Shown here one piece after another: positions 56,799-64,000 of a stretch of DNA of 64,000 nucleotides (positions within the stretch are counted from its first letter, which is position 1; each line of letters begins with the position of its first letter). The notes beneath the pieces were generated by a model. That model was given only the letters and a program-made list of their open reading frames with translations, was not told where the DNA came from and searched no databases. Origin of the DNA: Bacteroidaceae bacterium (GTDB taxonomy: Bacteria; Bacteroidota; Bacteroidia; Bacteroidales; Bacteroidaceae); assembly GCA_017461345.1 (NCBI GenBank), contig JAFTYP010000022.1, forward strand, positions 151,574-215,573, read 5' to 3'. Position numbers and translations under genes: made by a program.

Positions 56799-57488
56799 TT
56801 ATTCTGTCTTAAAGATAATATGCATATAGTTCCCTTTCTCATAGCCGAAGCGCTGTATGAGAGTGGAACCGTCGTAGATAGCTTCCAGTTGCAGGGTGAT
56901 GCCGTTTTCGGCAAGTGAACGGAACGCTTTTGGCAGTTGCAGTTCGTCCTTCGTAAACGTGTAATACTGGCTGTTGTTGTTAAACTCCAAGCGAATGTGG
57001 TGGTCGGCTCCGCCGTAGTTCAAGTTCAGCAGCATGACATTGGGAATGAAAGCCCATTTGATGTGCGAATAGTCCGTATCGTAGTCAAAGCCGTAGCGGG
57101 CTGTGATGGCCTGTGGGGAGGCTCCGGCGAGTGCATGGCTCAGCCCTTCATCAGCATCCACGACCTTTGAAATCAGCGAAACGGGGAAGTCTTGAAAGAA
57201 CACATGCTGCATCTTATTGTCGGATACATCAAGCTGCACGTCACCGAATGTTGCTTCATGGGCTTTTGTTATTATATGTCGCCCCTTCTCGTCCGTCATA
57301 TCCGTGCAATCCTTGTCCTTATAGATAATGATATACTCACCAGAATATTCGCCCGAAATGTTCTGTGCATACCTCTCTTTTTGATTGGTCGTCAGCCTCC
57401 TCTCCACATTGTCATCGCTGCTGCAAGAGGCGAGGGAGAAAGCAGCAAGCATTGCAAAGGCGATTCTCCAAATCTTCATTGTTTTCAT
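56799..57488 (-). CDS. DUF4840-like lipoprotein, copy 1
   Basis: A 229-residue lipoprotein with the shared leader MKTMKIWRIAFAMLAAFSLA ending in the lipobox LASC, then SSDD, which fits the Bacteroidota surface-export signal of acidic residues after Cys. The body (SGEYSGEYIIIYKDKDCTDM, VSDNKMQHVFFQDFPVSLIS, YTFTKDELQLPKAFRS) is DUF4840-like. It is a close paralogue of the protein at 60914-61600. Its start overlaps the DUF4377 gene stop by 4 bp. Confidence 0.82.
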   Translation of the reverse strand: MKTMKIWRIAFAMLAAFSLASCSSDDNVERRLTTNQKERYAQNISGEYSGEYIIIYKDKDCTDMTDEKGRHIITKAHEATFGDVQLDVSDNKMQHVFFQDFPVSLISKVVDADEGLSHALAGASPQAITARYGFDYDTDYSHIKWAFIPNVMLLNLNYGGADHHIRLEFNNNSQYYTFTKDELQLPKAFRSLAENGITLQLEAIYDGSTLIQRFGYEKGNYMHIIFKTE

Positions 57489-58318
57489 TTCTTCTTAATT
57501 GTGAACTCCACTTTTTGTATTCCGCGCTTATAGACATTGGCGAGGATGAGGGCGTAGCGCAGGGGTTCTCCCTGTTTCATCGATTGCTGTACGTGGGTCA
57601 TCTCGCTCTCGGTTAGTATGTTCTTGAAGAGGAAGCAAGAATGATTGCTCGGTACAAGGCGTATCTCATCAGAAAGCGGTGAAAGGACATAGGCGTAGGT
57701 TGCCTGATAACGGGCACCTGCCTGCCATAGCGGGTGGCTCTTGTCGAGAATGTTCTCCAAGTAGATTTGTGCATGCTTGTCGAATTCGGGTGTCGGTGTG
57801 CCGTCAGCGTATGTCACCTTGCCCTCGGCATCTACCATATATTCGCCACCTTTGGCTATGGCATACTTTTCTACCGGGCAATGCTGCTCATACTCTATGT
57901 CGGCCTCGCTCTTTACTTCTTTCTCCACAGGTTCTGCCACCTCTTCCACTTTCTTGTCGGCGAGGATGCGCACCAGTTCGTATGTGCGGTTGCTGGCATC
58001 CTGGGGAGGGTTGGCCAAAATAGTCCGTTTCACGCGCAGCACGTATTCATGACCTCTTTCGTAAGTGAAGCCTTTGACTTCGCTGAAGTATAGGTTCTGC
58101 CATTGTCCCGGCTCGTCTTCCGTCATCACTTGCATACACTCGATGGGATGCTCTCCCATGCTGTCGAAGAGATCGTACATAACGCCCGGTTCAGCGGAAA
58201 CACTCATATTAATCTCCTTAGTGATGTCCTTGTCGTTGCCATCGTCGCTGCTGCAAGAGGCGAGGGAGAAAGCAGCAAGCATCGTAAGGGCGAGTCTCCA
58301 AATCTTCATTGTTTTCAT
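57485..58318 (-). CDS. DUF4377-domain lipoprotein
   Basis: A 277-residue lipoprotein with the shared leader (MKTMKIWRLALTMLAAFSLA, lipobox Cys, SSDD). The middle holds a DUF4377-like segment (GFTYERGHEYVLRVKRTILA then NRTYELVRILADKK). The C-terminal part (ARYQATYAYVLSPLSDEIRL then GEPLRYALILANVYKRGIQK) is additional and unassigned. It follows the MACPF gene by 33 bp and overlaps the downstream DUF4840 gene by 4 bp. Possible roles are a partner or an immunity factor for the MACPF protein. Confidence 0.8.
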   Translation of the reverse strand: MKTMKIWRLALTMLAAFSLASCSSDDGNDKDITKEINMSVSAEPGVMYDLFDSMGEHPIECMQVMTEDEPGQWQNLYFSEVKGFTYERGHEYVLRVKRTILANPPQDASNRTYELVRILADKKVEEVAEPVEKEVKSEADIEYEQHCPVEKYAIAKGGEYMVDAEGKVTYADGTPTPEFDKHAQIYLENILDKSHPLWQAGARYQATYAYVLSPLSDEIRLVPSNHSCFLFKNILTESEMTHVQQSMKQGEPLRYALILANVYKRGIQKVEFTIKKK

Positions 58319-58351
58319 TCTGAACGTGATTATAACAGATTTTTCTTGTTG

Positions 58352-59851
58352 TTAATTCAACTGATGATTATGAATGTACGCCTTAACGGCCCTTTGCACT
58401 TCTGCCCTTTTGGTCTCATCGGGTATCAGTTTGTAGATGGGAATCAGGTCGTCCTCTTGCAGGTGGGCCAGCGAAAGGTCGCTCTTCTCTTCGCTTGACT
58501 TATTCCACCAATCGGCGATGGCTGCCGATGATACCTCAAACGTCAGAGGGAAACGAGCCAAGGCTGCCGCGAGCCGCTGAGTGTTGCCACCATGACACTG
58601 AATGGCCAGCGCACCGCCCTTGGTGGCCTTGCTGTCGGTGATGCCCCAGAAGATGGGGTGATAGACTTCCTTCATACGGCGGAACATGCTTGCTGTGAAG
58701 CGGTCTTCATCACGGGTGTTGGCTTTCAGGCCAGAGCGGTAGAGCGAGAGGATGCTCAGTCCCATTGAGGCCTTCATCAGCACGTGGGTGCCGAAGCGTT
58801 CCACGATACTCTCAGCACTCTCCTCGGCCAATGCCCGCTTGAACTCGTCGGTCAGTATCCGCTCTAAATAGGCATTGGAAGGATACATCGTCATGTTGAG
58901 TTGGTGTCGATAGACGATGTAGCGGTCAATATACATCAGAAACTTATAGTCATCGCCACGCTCCGATGCTTCCTTGAATAGTGGATTGTCCGTAAACGTG
59001 CCTGCGAAATAGACATCGCCCGGTTCGCCCTCCATAGTGAAGCCCTGAGCCACGCGCAGCCCATTGAGAAATCCCCAGGCATTGTCAACACCGCTCACCA
59101 GACTGCCCGTACCGCTAAATGCGGCTATCTTCGGTTGGTCGCTCTCGTCGAATGTGCTGAGGTCAATCACATTCTCGCGCAGACAGCCGTTGCTGAGATA
59201 GGCACCCGTCACGTCGTAGCCCGAACCTAGATAGACCTTGTCCGTCAGCCTGGTATCGGCTATGAGGTTTGTGGCTGTGGCTTCCTCTGGAATGGGAACT
59301 TCGTTAGAGAGGGTTAGGCCGCCTTCGTCCACGACCAACACGATGACCATGTCTCCATTATCTTCATTGACGACGGCCTTGTTGTCGAGTTGTGCGCCTA
59401 TAATATGGATGCCATTGCCTCCGTACATTTTCTCCCCGTTGCTGGTAGTTTCAAAGGCAAACGTCAGACGGGCGGTTTTTCCGTTGACGGTAATGGTCAT
59501 TGTGGACATTCCCGTGCCCATACTCTTGTCTGCGTTGTATTTGATGTCCCGCTCATCAGGAAGGTCGGCTTTGAACTTGATATAGGTTAGTCCGTCCTCA
59601 GTCGTGCTTTGTGTCGATGCGTATTGCTTAGACTGTTCGCCATAGATTTTCAGGGAGCTGAACGTTTCGGTCTGACTGCCAAGGTCGTTGCCATCTGCAT
59701 CTGCCAGCACCAATTTCACGTCATTGAATATGGCCGAGCGATGGGCAGGCTGGTATTCTTGTCCTCCTCCCTCATCGTCGCTACTGCAAGAGGCGAGGGA
59801 GAAGGCAGCAAGCATCGCAAAAGCGAGTCTCCAAATCTTCATTTTTTTCAT
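58352..59851 (-). CDS. MACPF-domain lipoprotein, BSAP-like candidate toxin
   Basis: A 499-residue lipoprotein. Leader MKKMKIWRLAFAMLAAFSLA with lipobox Cys at 22 and SSDD after it. Residues about 40-180 form an immunoglobulin-like or lipocalin-like strand-rich domain. From about 205 a MACPF/perforin domain begins: VYLGSGYDVTGAYLSNGC, then the signature ERFGTHVLMKASMG at 351-364 (the canonical Y/W-G-T-H-F/Y-x6-G-G is present as F-G-T-H-V with ASMG). The C-terminal LAAALARFPLTFEVSSAAIA is also typical. MACPF proteins oligomerise into pores; in Bacteroides the BSAP members kill related strains. It lies between a barrel protein and a DUF4377 protein. Antibacterial activity is inferred. Confidence 0.85.
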   Translation of the reverse strand: MKKMKIWRLAFAMLAAFSLASCSSDDEGGGQEYQPAHRSAIFNDVKLVLADADGNDLGSQTETFSSLKIYGEQSKQYASTQSTTEDGLTYIKFKADLPDERDIKYNADKSMGTGMSTMTITVNGKTARLTFAFETTSNGEKMYGGNGIHIIGAQLDNKAVVNEDNGDMVIVLVVDEGGLTLSNEVPIPEEATATNLIADTRLTDKVYLGSGYDVTGAYLSNGCLRENVIDLSTFDESDQPKIAAFSGTGSLVSGVDNAWGFLNGLRVAQGFTMEGEPGDVYFAGTFTDNPLFKEASERGDDYKFLMYIDRYIVYRHQLNMTMYPSNAYLERILTDEFKRALAEESAESIVERFGTHVLMKASMGLSILSLYRSGLKANTRDEDRFTASMFRRMKEVYHPIFWGITDSKATKGGALAIQCHGGNTQRLAAALARFPLTFEVSSAAIADWWNKSSEEKSDLSLAHLQEDDLIPIYKLIPDETKRAEVQRAVKAYIHNHQLN

Positions 59852-59872
59852 ATTGCTAATCGTTTTTACCGT

Positions 59873-60460
59873 TTAGAATACATAACCGAAACTGACGTAT
59901 GGGAAGAGGCCTTTGCTTACGGCATGCTTTCCACCGAGGTTGAAACTCGGGCTGATACCTGCGCGAAACTGAAATCCGTGTGTCGGCTGATAGCGGTAGC
60001 CGATGTTGCCAAAAAAGAAGTAGCCCCAAAGGCTATGCTTGGCTTCTCCGGCATATTCGCTCTCGTAGTAGGGAATGCCATACACTTCGCCAGTCTGCTT
60101 CACGTTCCATGTATCGTACTTCTCCGTGTAGTAACCGAGATTAAGGCCAAACCCGAGGTCGAGTTTGCTGCGTTTCTTTCCCAAAAGATAGTTGATTTCC
60201 AAAGGAATGTCTGGACCATGGAGCGAGTTTGAGCCAGAGAACATGCTGTACTGCTCAGAATAAGTATAGCCCAAACCTACACGATAGCCCCAGGGGGAAC
60301 CGGTCTTAAACCGCGCATCGTAATTGACACCTGCGATATTTGATGCGCCAAGCAGTTCCAGATAAATACTTCGGTTGGGTGTTTCGTTTGTTTGCTGAGC
60401 CATCGCGCCGAGCGATAGGATGGCTGCAATAATAATCATTACTAGTCTAAAATGCTTCAT
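59873..60460 (-). CDS. Outer-membrane beta-barrel protein
   Basis: A 195-residue protein with an ordinary signal peptide (VMIIIAAILSLGAMAQ), not the shared leader. The mature part has alternating strands with aromatic ends (SPWGYRVGLGYTYSEQYSMF, LDLGFGLNLGYYTEKYDTWN, LFPYVSFGYVF), ending in Phe as in OmpA/OmpW-type 8-stranded barrels. It overlaps the preceding BACON-like gene by 4 bp and precedes the MACPF gene by 21 bp, so it is part of the same operon. It could serve as receptor, exporter or immunity protein for the pore former. Confidence 0.78.
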   Translation of the reverse strand: MKHFRLVMIIIAAILSLGAMAQQTNETPNRSIYLELLGASNIAGVNYDARFKTGSPWGYRVGLGYTYSEQYSMFSGSNSLHGPDIPLEINYLLGKKRSKLDLGFGLNLGYYTEKYDTWNVKQTGEVYGIPYYESEYAGEAKHSLWGYFFFGNIGYRYQPTHGFQFRAGISPSFNLGGKHAVSKGLFPYVSFGYVF

Positions 60461-60885
60461 TTGTTTGCAAACTGCTTGAATTTGAACGTGTAGAAGATGT
60501 CGCCCGCTGTAACGGTCAGTTGAAGTGGTCTTTCTTCTGCGGTGTCATTGGCCTCGAAAACTACCTTGAGTTTGTTTCCGCTTATCTCAGCCTTGAACCA
60601 ATCCGTCGTTATCGTATGATAATCATTTGATTCGCGGGGCGGATAAAAGTTTTCTCCGTTCGACGTAGCATTCTCTACCCACGGCCCTGAATAGTTCCGG
60701 CAAGAGAACGTGAACTCGCCGCCAGTTGCAGAAACATTATAAACGTCATCGGTTGTTTGTACTGGAACCTCTGCTTTCCAAACCATCGGATCCCACTTCC
60801 CGTCTGGGTAGTCGCTGCTGCAAGAGGCGAGGGAGAAGGCAGCAAGCATCGTAAAGGCGATTCTCCAAATCTTCATTGTTTTCAT
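60457..60885 (-). CDS. Lipoprotein with BACON-like immunoglobulin fold
   Basis: A 142-residue lipoprotein with leader MKTMKIWRIAFTMLAAFSLA and lipobox Cys followed by SSDYPD. The body (VYNVSATGGEFTFSCRNYSG then WFKAEISGNKLKVVFEANDT and FYTFKFKQFANK) shows the strand pattern of BACON-type Ig domains, which often bind mucin or carbohydrate. Its stop overlaps the start of the barrel gene by 4 bp. Confidence 0.72.
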   Translation of the reverse strand: MKTMKIWRIAFTMLAAFSLASCSSDYPDGKWDPMVWKAEVPVQTTDDVYNVSATGGEFTFSCRNYSGPWVENATSNGENFYPPRESNDYHTITTDWFKAEISGNKLKVVFEANDTAEERPLQLTVTAGDIFYTFKFKQFANK

Positions 60886-60913
60886 ATTACTTGTGATTTT
60901 TGATATACTGTTT

Positions 60914-61600
60914 TTAATCGGCTCTGAACATGATATGCATATAGTTTCCGCTCTCTGAGCCGAAACGCTGGAGGAGCGTCGGGCCGTCGTAGATGGCTTT
61001 CAGTTGGAGGGCTATGCCGTTTTCGCCAAGAGGGCGGAATGCTCTCGGCTGTTTCAGTTCTTCATCAGTAAACGTGTAATACTGGCTGTTGTTGTCAAAC
61101 TCCACGCGGATGTGGTGGTCTGCACCGTTATAGTTCAATTGTAGCAGCATGACGTTGGGGATGAAGGCCCATTTGACGTGCGAATAGTCCGTATCGTAGT
61201 CGAAGCCATAGCGGGCGGTGATGGCCTGCGGAGTGGCATCGGCAAGTGCATGGCTCAACTCTTCGTCCGCATCTACGACCTTTGAAATCAGAGACACGGG
61301 GAAGTCTTGAAAGAAGACGTGCTGCATCTTATTATCGGACACATCGACCTGTACGCCGTTGAAGGTTTCGCTGTGGGCTTCCGTTACGCGGCGTCCTTCC
61401 TCGTTTATCCATTCTTTGCAATCCTTGTTTTTGTAAATAATGATATACTGACCAGGATATTCGCCCGAAATGTTCTGCGCATAGGTTTCCTTTTGCTCGT
61501 TAGTCAGCCGTTTCTCCCAGTTATCGTCGCTACCGCAAGAGGCGACGGAGAGAGCAGCAAGCATCGCAAAGGCGAGTCTCCAAATCTTCATTGCTTTCAT
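60914..61600 (-). CDS. DUF4840-like lipoprotein, copy 2
   Basis: A 228-residue lipoprotein with leader MKAMKIWRLAFAMLAALSVA and lipobox Cys followed by GSDD. The sequence matches copy 1 along its whole length (YAQNISGEYPGQYIIIYKNK, SDNKMQHVFFQDFPVSLISK, FDYDTDYSHVKWAFIPNVML, YTFTDEELKQPRAFRP), with conservation highest in the centre. The two are presumably duplicates. They may be paired with separate partners in the operon. Confidence 0.82.
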   Translation of the reverse strand: MKAMKIWRLAFAMLAALSVASCGSDDNWEKRLTNEQKETYAQNISGEYPGQYIIIYKNKDCKEWINEEGRRVTEAHSETFNGVQVDVSDNKMQHVFFQDFPVSLISKVVDADEELSHALADATPQAITARYGFDYDTDYSHVKWAFIPNVMLLQLNYNGADHHIRVEFDNNSQYYTFTDEELKQPRAFRPLGENGIALQLKAIYDGPTLLQRFGSESGNYMHIMFRAD

Positions 61601-61636
61601 AGTGTTACAAAATCTTTCTTTTAAGCAATGTTTTTC

Positions 61637-62173
61637 TTACCAAACATAATTAGTATCCTGTGAACGACTACCATTCTTGTCAATAGACTGTACAAGACCT
61701 GTCTGTCTACATTCTAATTGCAGAAGGGTGTACCACCCTGCATCGCTGCTTTCGGCATAGAAACTGCTGACAGTTGGAGAGAGTTCCTCTTTCCTGCCAC
61801 TCTGATAGTAGATAGTTGGCTTCATGATTGCCTCGTAGGTCATCGTACCATCTATGAGGCTTTGCTCATCTTCTTTGAATGACGGTGTTATCCGAAAGAC
61901 ACAGTGGGCGGGGAATTTGTCGAATTTCACGCTGCCGTGCATGGAAGTGGTGCCAAGTTGCTGAATATATATCTTCTTGCGTTCTCCGTTATCACTGAAC
62001 CATTCATATGTCAGCTTAGTATGGCTTCGCAAGGCATCGGAAGTTTCTATGGAATAGTAAACCTCAACATAACTGACCGTGTTGTCCTCATCTTCGTTGT
62101 CGCTGCTGCAAGAGGCGAGGGAGAAGGCAGCAAGCATCGCAAAGGCGATCCTCCAAATCTTCATTGTTTTCAT
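61637..62173 (-). CDS. Lipoprotein, first gene of the shared-leader operon
   Basis: A 178-residue lipoprotein with leader MKTMKIWRIAFAMLAAFSLA and lipobox Cys followed by SSDNEDED, strongly acidic like surface-export signals. The body (VYYSIETSDALRSHTKLTYE, GSVKFDKFPAHCVFRITPSF, AESSDAGWYTLLQLECRQTG) is strand-rich and not assignable to a family by eye. It begins the operon; no clear TAnnTTTG promoter was found in the 300 bp upstream. Confidence 0.72.
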   Translation of the reverse strand: MKTMKIWRIAFAMLAAFSLASCSSDNEDEDNTVSYVEVYYSIETSDALRSHTKLTYEWFSDNGERKKIYIQQLGTTSMHGSVKFDKFPAHCVFRITPSFKEDEQSLIDGTMTYEAIMKPTIYYQSGRKEELSPTVSSFYAESSDAGWYTLLQLECRQTGLVQSIDKNGSRSQDTNYVW

Positions 62174-62473
62174 TTGCGTTATAATTTTGTTGTTAATGTT
62201 CTACTTGATTAAACGCCGGAAACTGGAAATCTTGCACCGTCGGGCGTTAAACTTTCTAAACTGCTAGACATAAAATCGGCGCGAGTCTGATTCCGCATCC
62301 ATTTCAGAGGCATCGCCAAACGCCGTTTTCCCAGATACAGTCTCAGCCCGCGCCTAAACGCGAGCATCGACCTTTTATCATCTTGGGAAATATTTTGGCG
62401 AAATTTCTGAAATAAGAATCAAAAAGTCAACGCTTCCTTATGTTGTTTCTATCTTATGTCCTATCCACTCATG
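62174..62473. other. Spacer between the lipoprotein operon and the KilA-N gene
   Basis: 300 bp without a supported gene. AAACGCCG occurs twice (62211 and 62319). GCGCC-rich blocks near 62278-62365 could fold, but no precise inverted repeat or consensus promoter was identified. Since the operon has no other start region, its promoter should be here. Confidence 0.5.
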
Positions 62474-63274
62474 TCATTTTAAGAGATTTCTATTATCATC
62501 GTTCTCCAGCACACGCATCTGATTGATGGCAATCTGATTGAGCCGCACAAGGCGGTCGCCCTGTGGCACTCCCTCATCAATGAGAACTGCATTGATGTTC
62601 TCCATATTTGCCAGACAAATGAGTTCGTTGATGGAGGCATAGTCACGGATATTCCCTTTCAACTCAGGATGGGCTTCACGCCATTGCTTGGCCGTCTGCC
62701 CGAACATGGCTACATTGAGTACGTCTGCCTCCTCAGCATAGATGATGCTGGCCTGTGCAGCCGTCACCTCTTTTGGAATCAGGTTCTGCTTGATGGCATC
62801 CGTGTGAATGCGATAGTTGATCTTTGACAGTTCACGCTTCGCCGTCCAACCAAGTTGTTTCTGTTCCTCGTCTTTCAGCCGTTGGAACTCACGTATCAGA
62901 TAGACCTTGAACTCAGGGCTTATCCACATGGCAAACTCAAAGGCAATGTCCTTGTGGGCGTAGGTGCCTCCATAACGCCCTGCCTTTGAGATAATACCGA
63001 TGGCATTAGTCTTCTCAGTCCACTCTTTAGCACTGAGACGGAAACGGTTCAGCCCTGCCTGAGATTTAATTATGTCGAATTCGGCACAATTAAAATTCGG
63101 ATTCATCAACCGCTCCCAGATTCCAAGGAACTCTATGGTATTGCGGTTGCGCAGCCAGTTAGAGAAGAAGAACTCACCATCTTTAGCCTTCAACATGTCT
63201 GTCAGGCTGATGTAGTCATCTTCGTTCTGCTTAATGACCGTTATCTGCGTATTCTGTACGATTATCTTTGCCAT
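62474..63274 (-). CDS. KilA-N domain protein
   Basis: A 266-residue protein. The start at 63274 (MAKIIVQNTQITVIKQNEDD) was preferred to an in-frame ATG 33 bp upstream because it begins the domain. The KilA-N pattern is YISLTDMLKAKDGEFFFSNW then LRNRNTIEFLGIWERLMNPN and GRYGGTYAHKDIAFEFAMWI then SPEFKVYLIREFQRLKDEEQ. The C-terminal half contains IPKEVTAAQASIIYAEEADV and LICLANMENINAVLIDEGVP. These DNA-binding proteins occur in phages and in islands as free-standing genes and resemble anti-repressors. A TAACTTTG element lies upstream. Confidence 0.87.
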   Translation of the reverse strand: MAKIIVQNTQITVIKQNEDDYISLTDMLKAKDGEFFFSNWLRNRNTIEFLGIWERLMNPNFNCAEFDIIKSQAGLNRFRLSAKEWTEKTNAIGIISKAGRYGGTYAHKDIAFEFAMWISPEFKVYLIREFQRLKDEEQKQLGWTAKRELSKINYRIHTDAIKQNLIPKEVTAAQASIIYAEEADVLNVAMFGQTAKQWREAHPELKGNIRDYASINELICLANMENINAVLIDEGVPQGDRLVRLNQIAINQMRVLENDDNRNLLK

Positions 63275-63304
63275 ATTGTCTGCTATATTACAAACTTTGC
63301 GATG

Positions 63305-63312
63305 CAAAGTTA
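63305..63312 (-). promoter_or_regulatory. -7 element of the KilA-N gene
   Basis: The complement is TAACTTTG, 30 bp before the chosen ATG. No TTTG is seen at 19-21 bp. Confidence 0.5.
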
Positions 63313-63936
63313 CAACTTTTATACCAATTACAGATAACTTGCCATATTAAATAAGGTGAAGAAGGCGTTTTTTACCTCATTTTGGCATCAAAACGTCACT
63401 TACAACTTTCTTTTCCCTTCCTTTTATATAAGTTAAGTTATGTGCCAAAGACTATCTCTCTGGCAACACATAAACAATGGTACGATTGACAATCAAAATT
63501 CCGCATCCTTAGTTGACTTTGAATTATTAACCTTCGTTGAATCCCAGATACATAGAGCATCCGAGATACAACTGCGGTACAAGAACTTTATTTTTCGTTG
63601 ATTTTCGTGCTATCTGCAAAGCCCTAAAATGAGCAACTGTTGTCAGCCAGACTTGGCAAACGGCAAAATTGCCTCAAAAGCAAAAGTTAAACAATCTTAA
63701 CAAATTGTTAAATCTTGCTCACTCTTGAAGGCTGGTTTTGCTCTGCAAAACTCTTAGATTTCCCATTTTTTGCTATTGCACTTTTTTGTACCGTTCAATT
63801 TTGGAAGCACCGCGTTTTCATCTGTGTTTCAATTACTTATGAAAACCCAAAACACTTCTACATGAAGTATATATAGGAAAATGCTGAAAATCCTTTAAAG
63901 AGTAGGCAAAATTATATATTTATTATTATTATTATT
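63313..63936. other. Non-coding region before the last gene
   Basis: About 620 bp, AT-rich, without a supported frame. It contains TTAACAA-A-TTGTTAA near 63,696, TTTTTTGTACCG near 63,785 (also near 50,610), and ends in a tract of six ATT trinucleotides that touches the final start codon. Confidence 0.5.
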
Positions 63937-64000
63937 ATGAGTTCAGAGCTCTATAAAAATCAAATTGAAGGCTTCAAACGAAGTATTGAAAATTACAAAA
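63937..64000 (+). CDS. Start of an unidentified gene (partial)
   Basis: An ATG at 63937 opens MSSELYKNQIEGFKRSIENY, running off the window. The first residues are amphipathic-helical. It follows an (ATT) tract of about 18 bases. Too little is present for a family. Confidence 0.45.
   Translation, partial: MSSELYKNQIEGFKRSIENYK

Overview
The window reads as a Bacteroidales chromosome, most likely a Prevotellaceae member (inferred, not tested). Support comes from promoters of the Bacteroidota type (TTTG, about 19 bp, then TAnnTTTG), a fused LpxC/FabZ, lipoproteins with an S-D-D type sequence after the lipid cysteine, a Porin_10 outer-membrane protein, and CTnDOT-style Tra proteins. No tRNA, rRNA, CRISPR array or recognisable insertion sequence was found.

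Bases 1-39,240 look like ordinary, densely packed chromosome. From left to right they hold: the end of a sugar nucleotidyltransferase; an alpha-L-fucosidase with a lytic transglycosylase; a large GH2 beta-galactosidase followed by a small membrane protein, a putative porin and a Gfo/Idh/MocA oxidoreductase; a divergent four-gene set (flippase-like protein and CDP-alcohol phosphotransferase on the minus strand, PLP enzyme and cytidylyltransferase-like protein on the plus strand) that could build a CDP-activated head group; a cobalamin-riboswitch-controlled TonB receptor with a beta-propeller protein; a manC-gmd-fcl operon making GDP-L-fucose; an rRNA methyltransferase; a Gfo/Idh/MocA plus DUF1080 pair that suggests 3-keto-sugar chemistry; and a long minus-strand run of purM, a 33-aa membrane peptide, prfA, a small membrane protein, pyrF, lpxD, lpxC/fabZ, lpxA, a PRiA4-type protein and miaA. 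Small secreted proteins, a 42-aa orphan reading frame, a DUF2147 protein and a short formate/nitrite transporter homologue close this part.

Eight spacers in this first part carry an unusual repeat: three or four units of exactly 22 bp, each a conserved 11-base head plus an 11-base tail, with heads and tails of at least three types mixed between loci. No copy was seen right of about 36.4 kb.

Bases 39,240-64,000 are accessory and mosaic. After about 1 kb without genes come a frameshifted ATPase, an AT-rich set of regulators with a RepA-like ATPase and a primase, and an AbiEi/AbiEii toxin-antitoxin pair. A GC-rich conjugation remnant follows, whose TraG ATPase stops directly after its Walker A motif. 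Next is a second element with a tyrosine recombinase, helix-turn-helix proteins, a probable oriT and a MOBV relaxase. Then comes an eight-gene minus-strand operon in which six genes begin with almost the same lipoprotein leader, in protein and DNA, but have different bodies: two DUF4840 paralogues, a DUF4377 protein, a BACON-like protein, an unassigned protein and a MACPF (pore-forming) protein, together with an outer-membrane barrel. This MACPF lipoprotein cassette is the best candidate here for an undescribed system, possibly an interbacterial antagonism locus in the manner of the BSAP toxins. A KilA-N protein and the start of an unidentified gene end the window.
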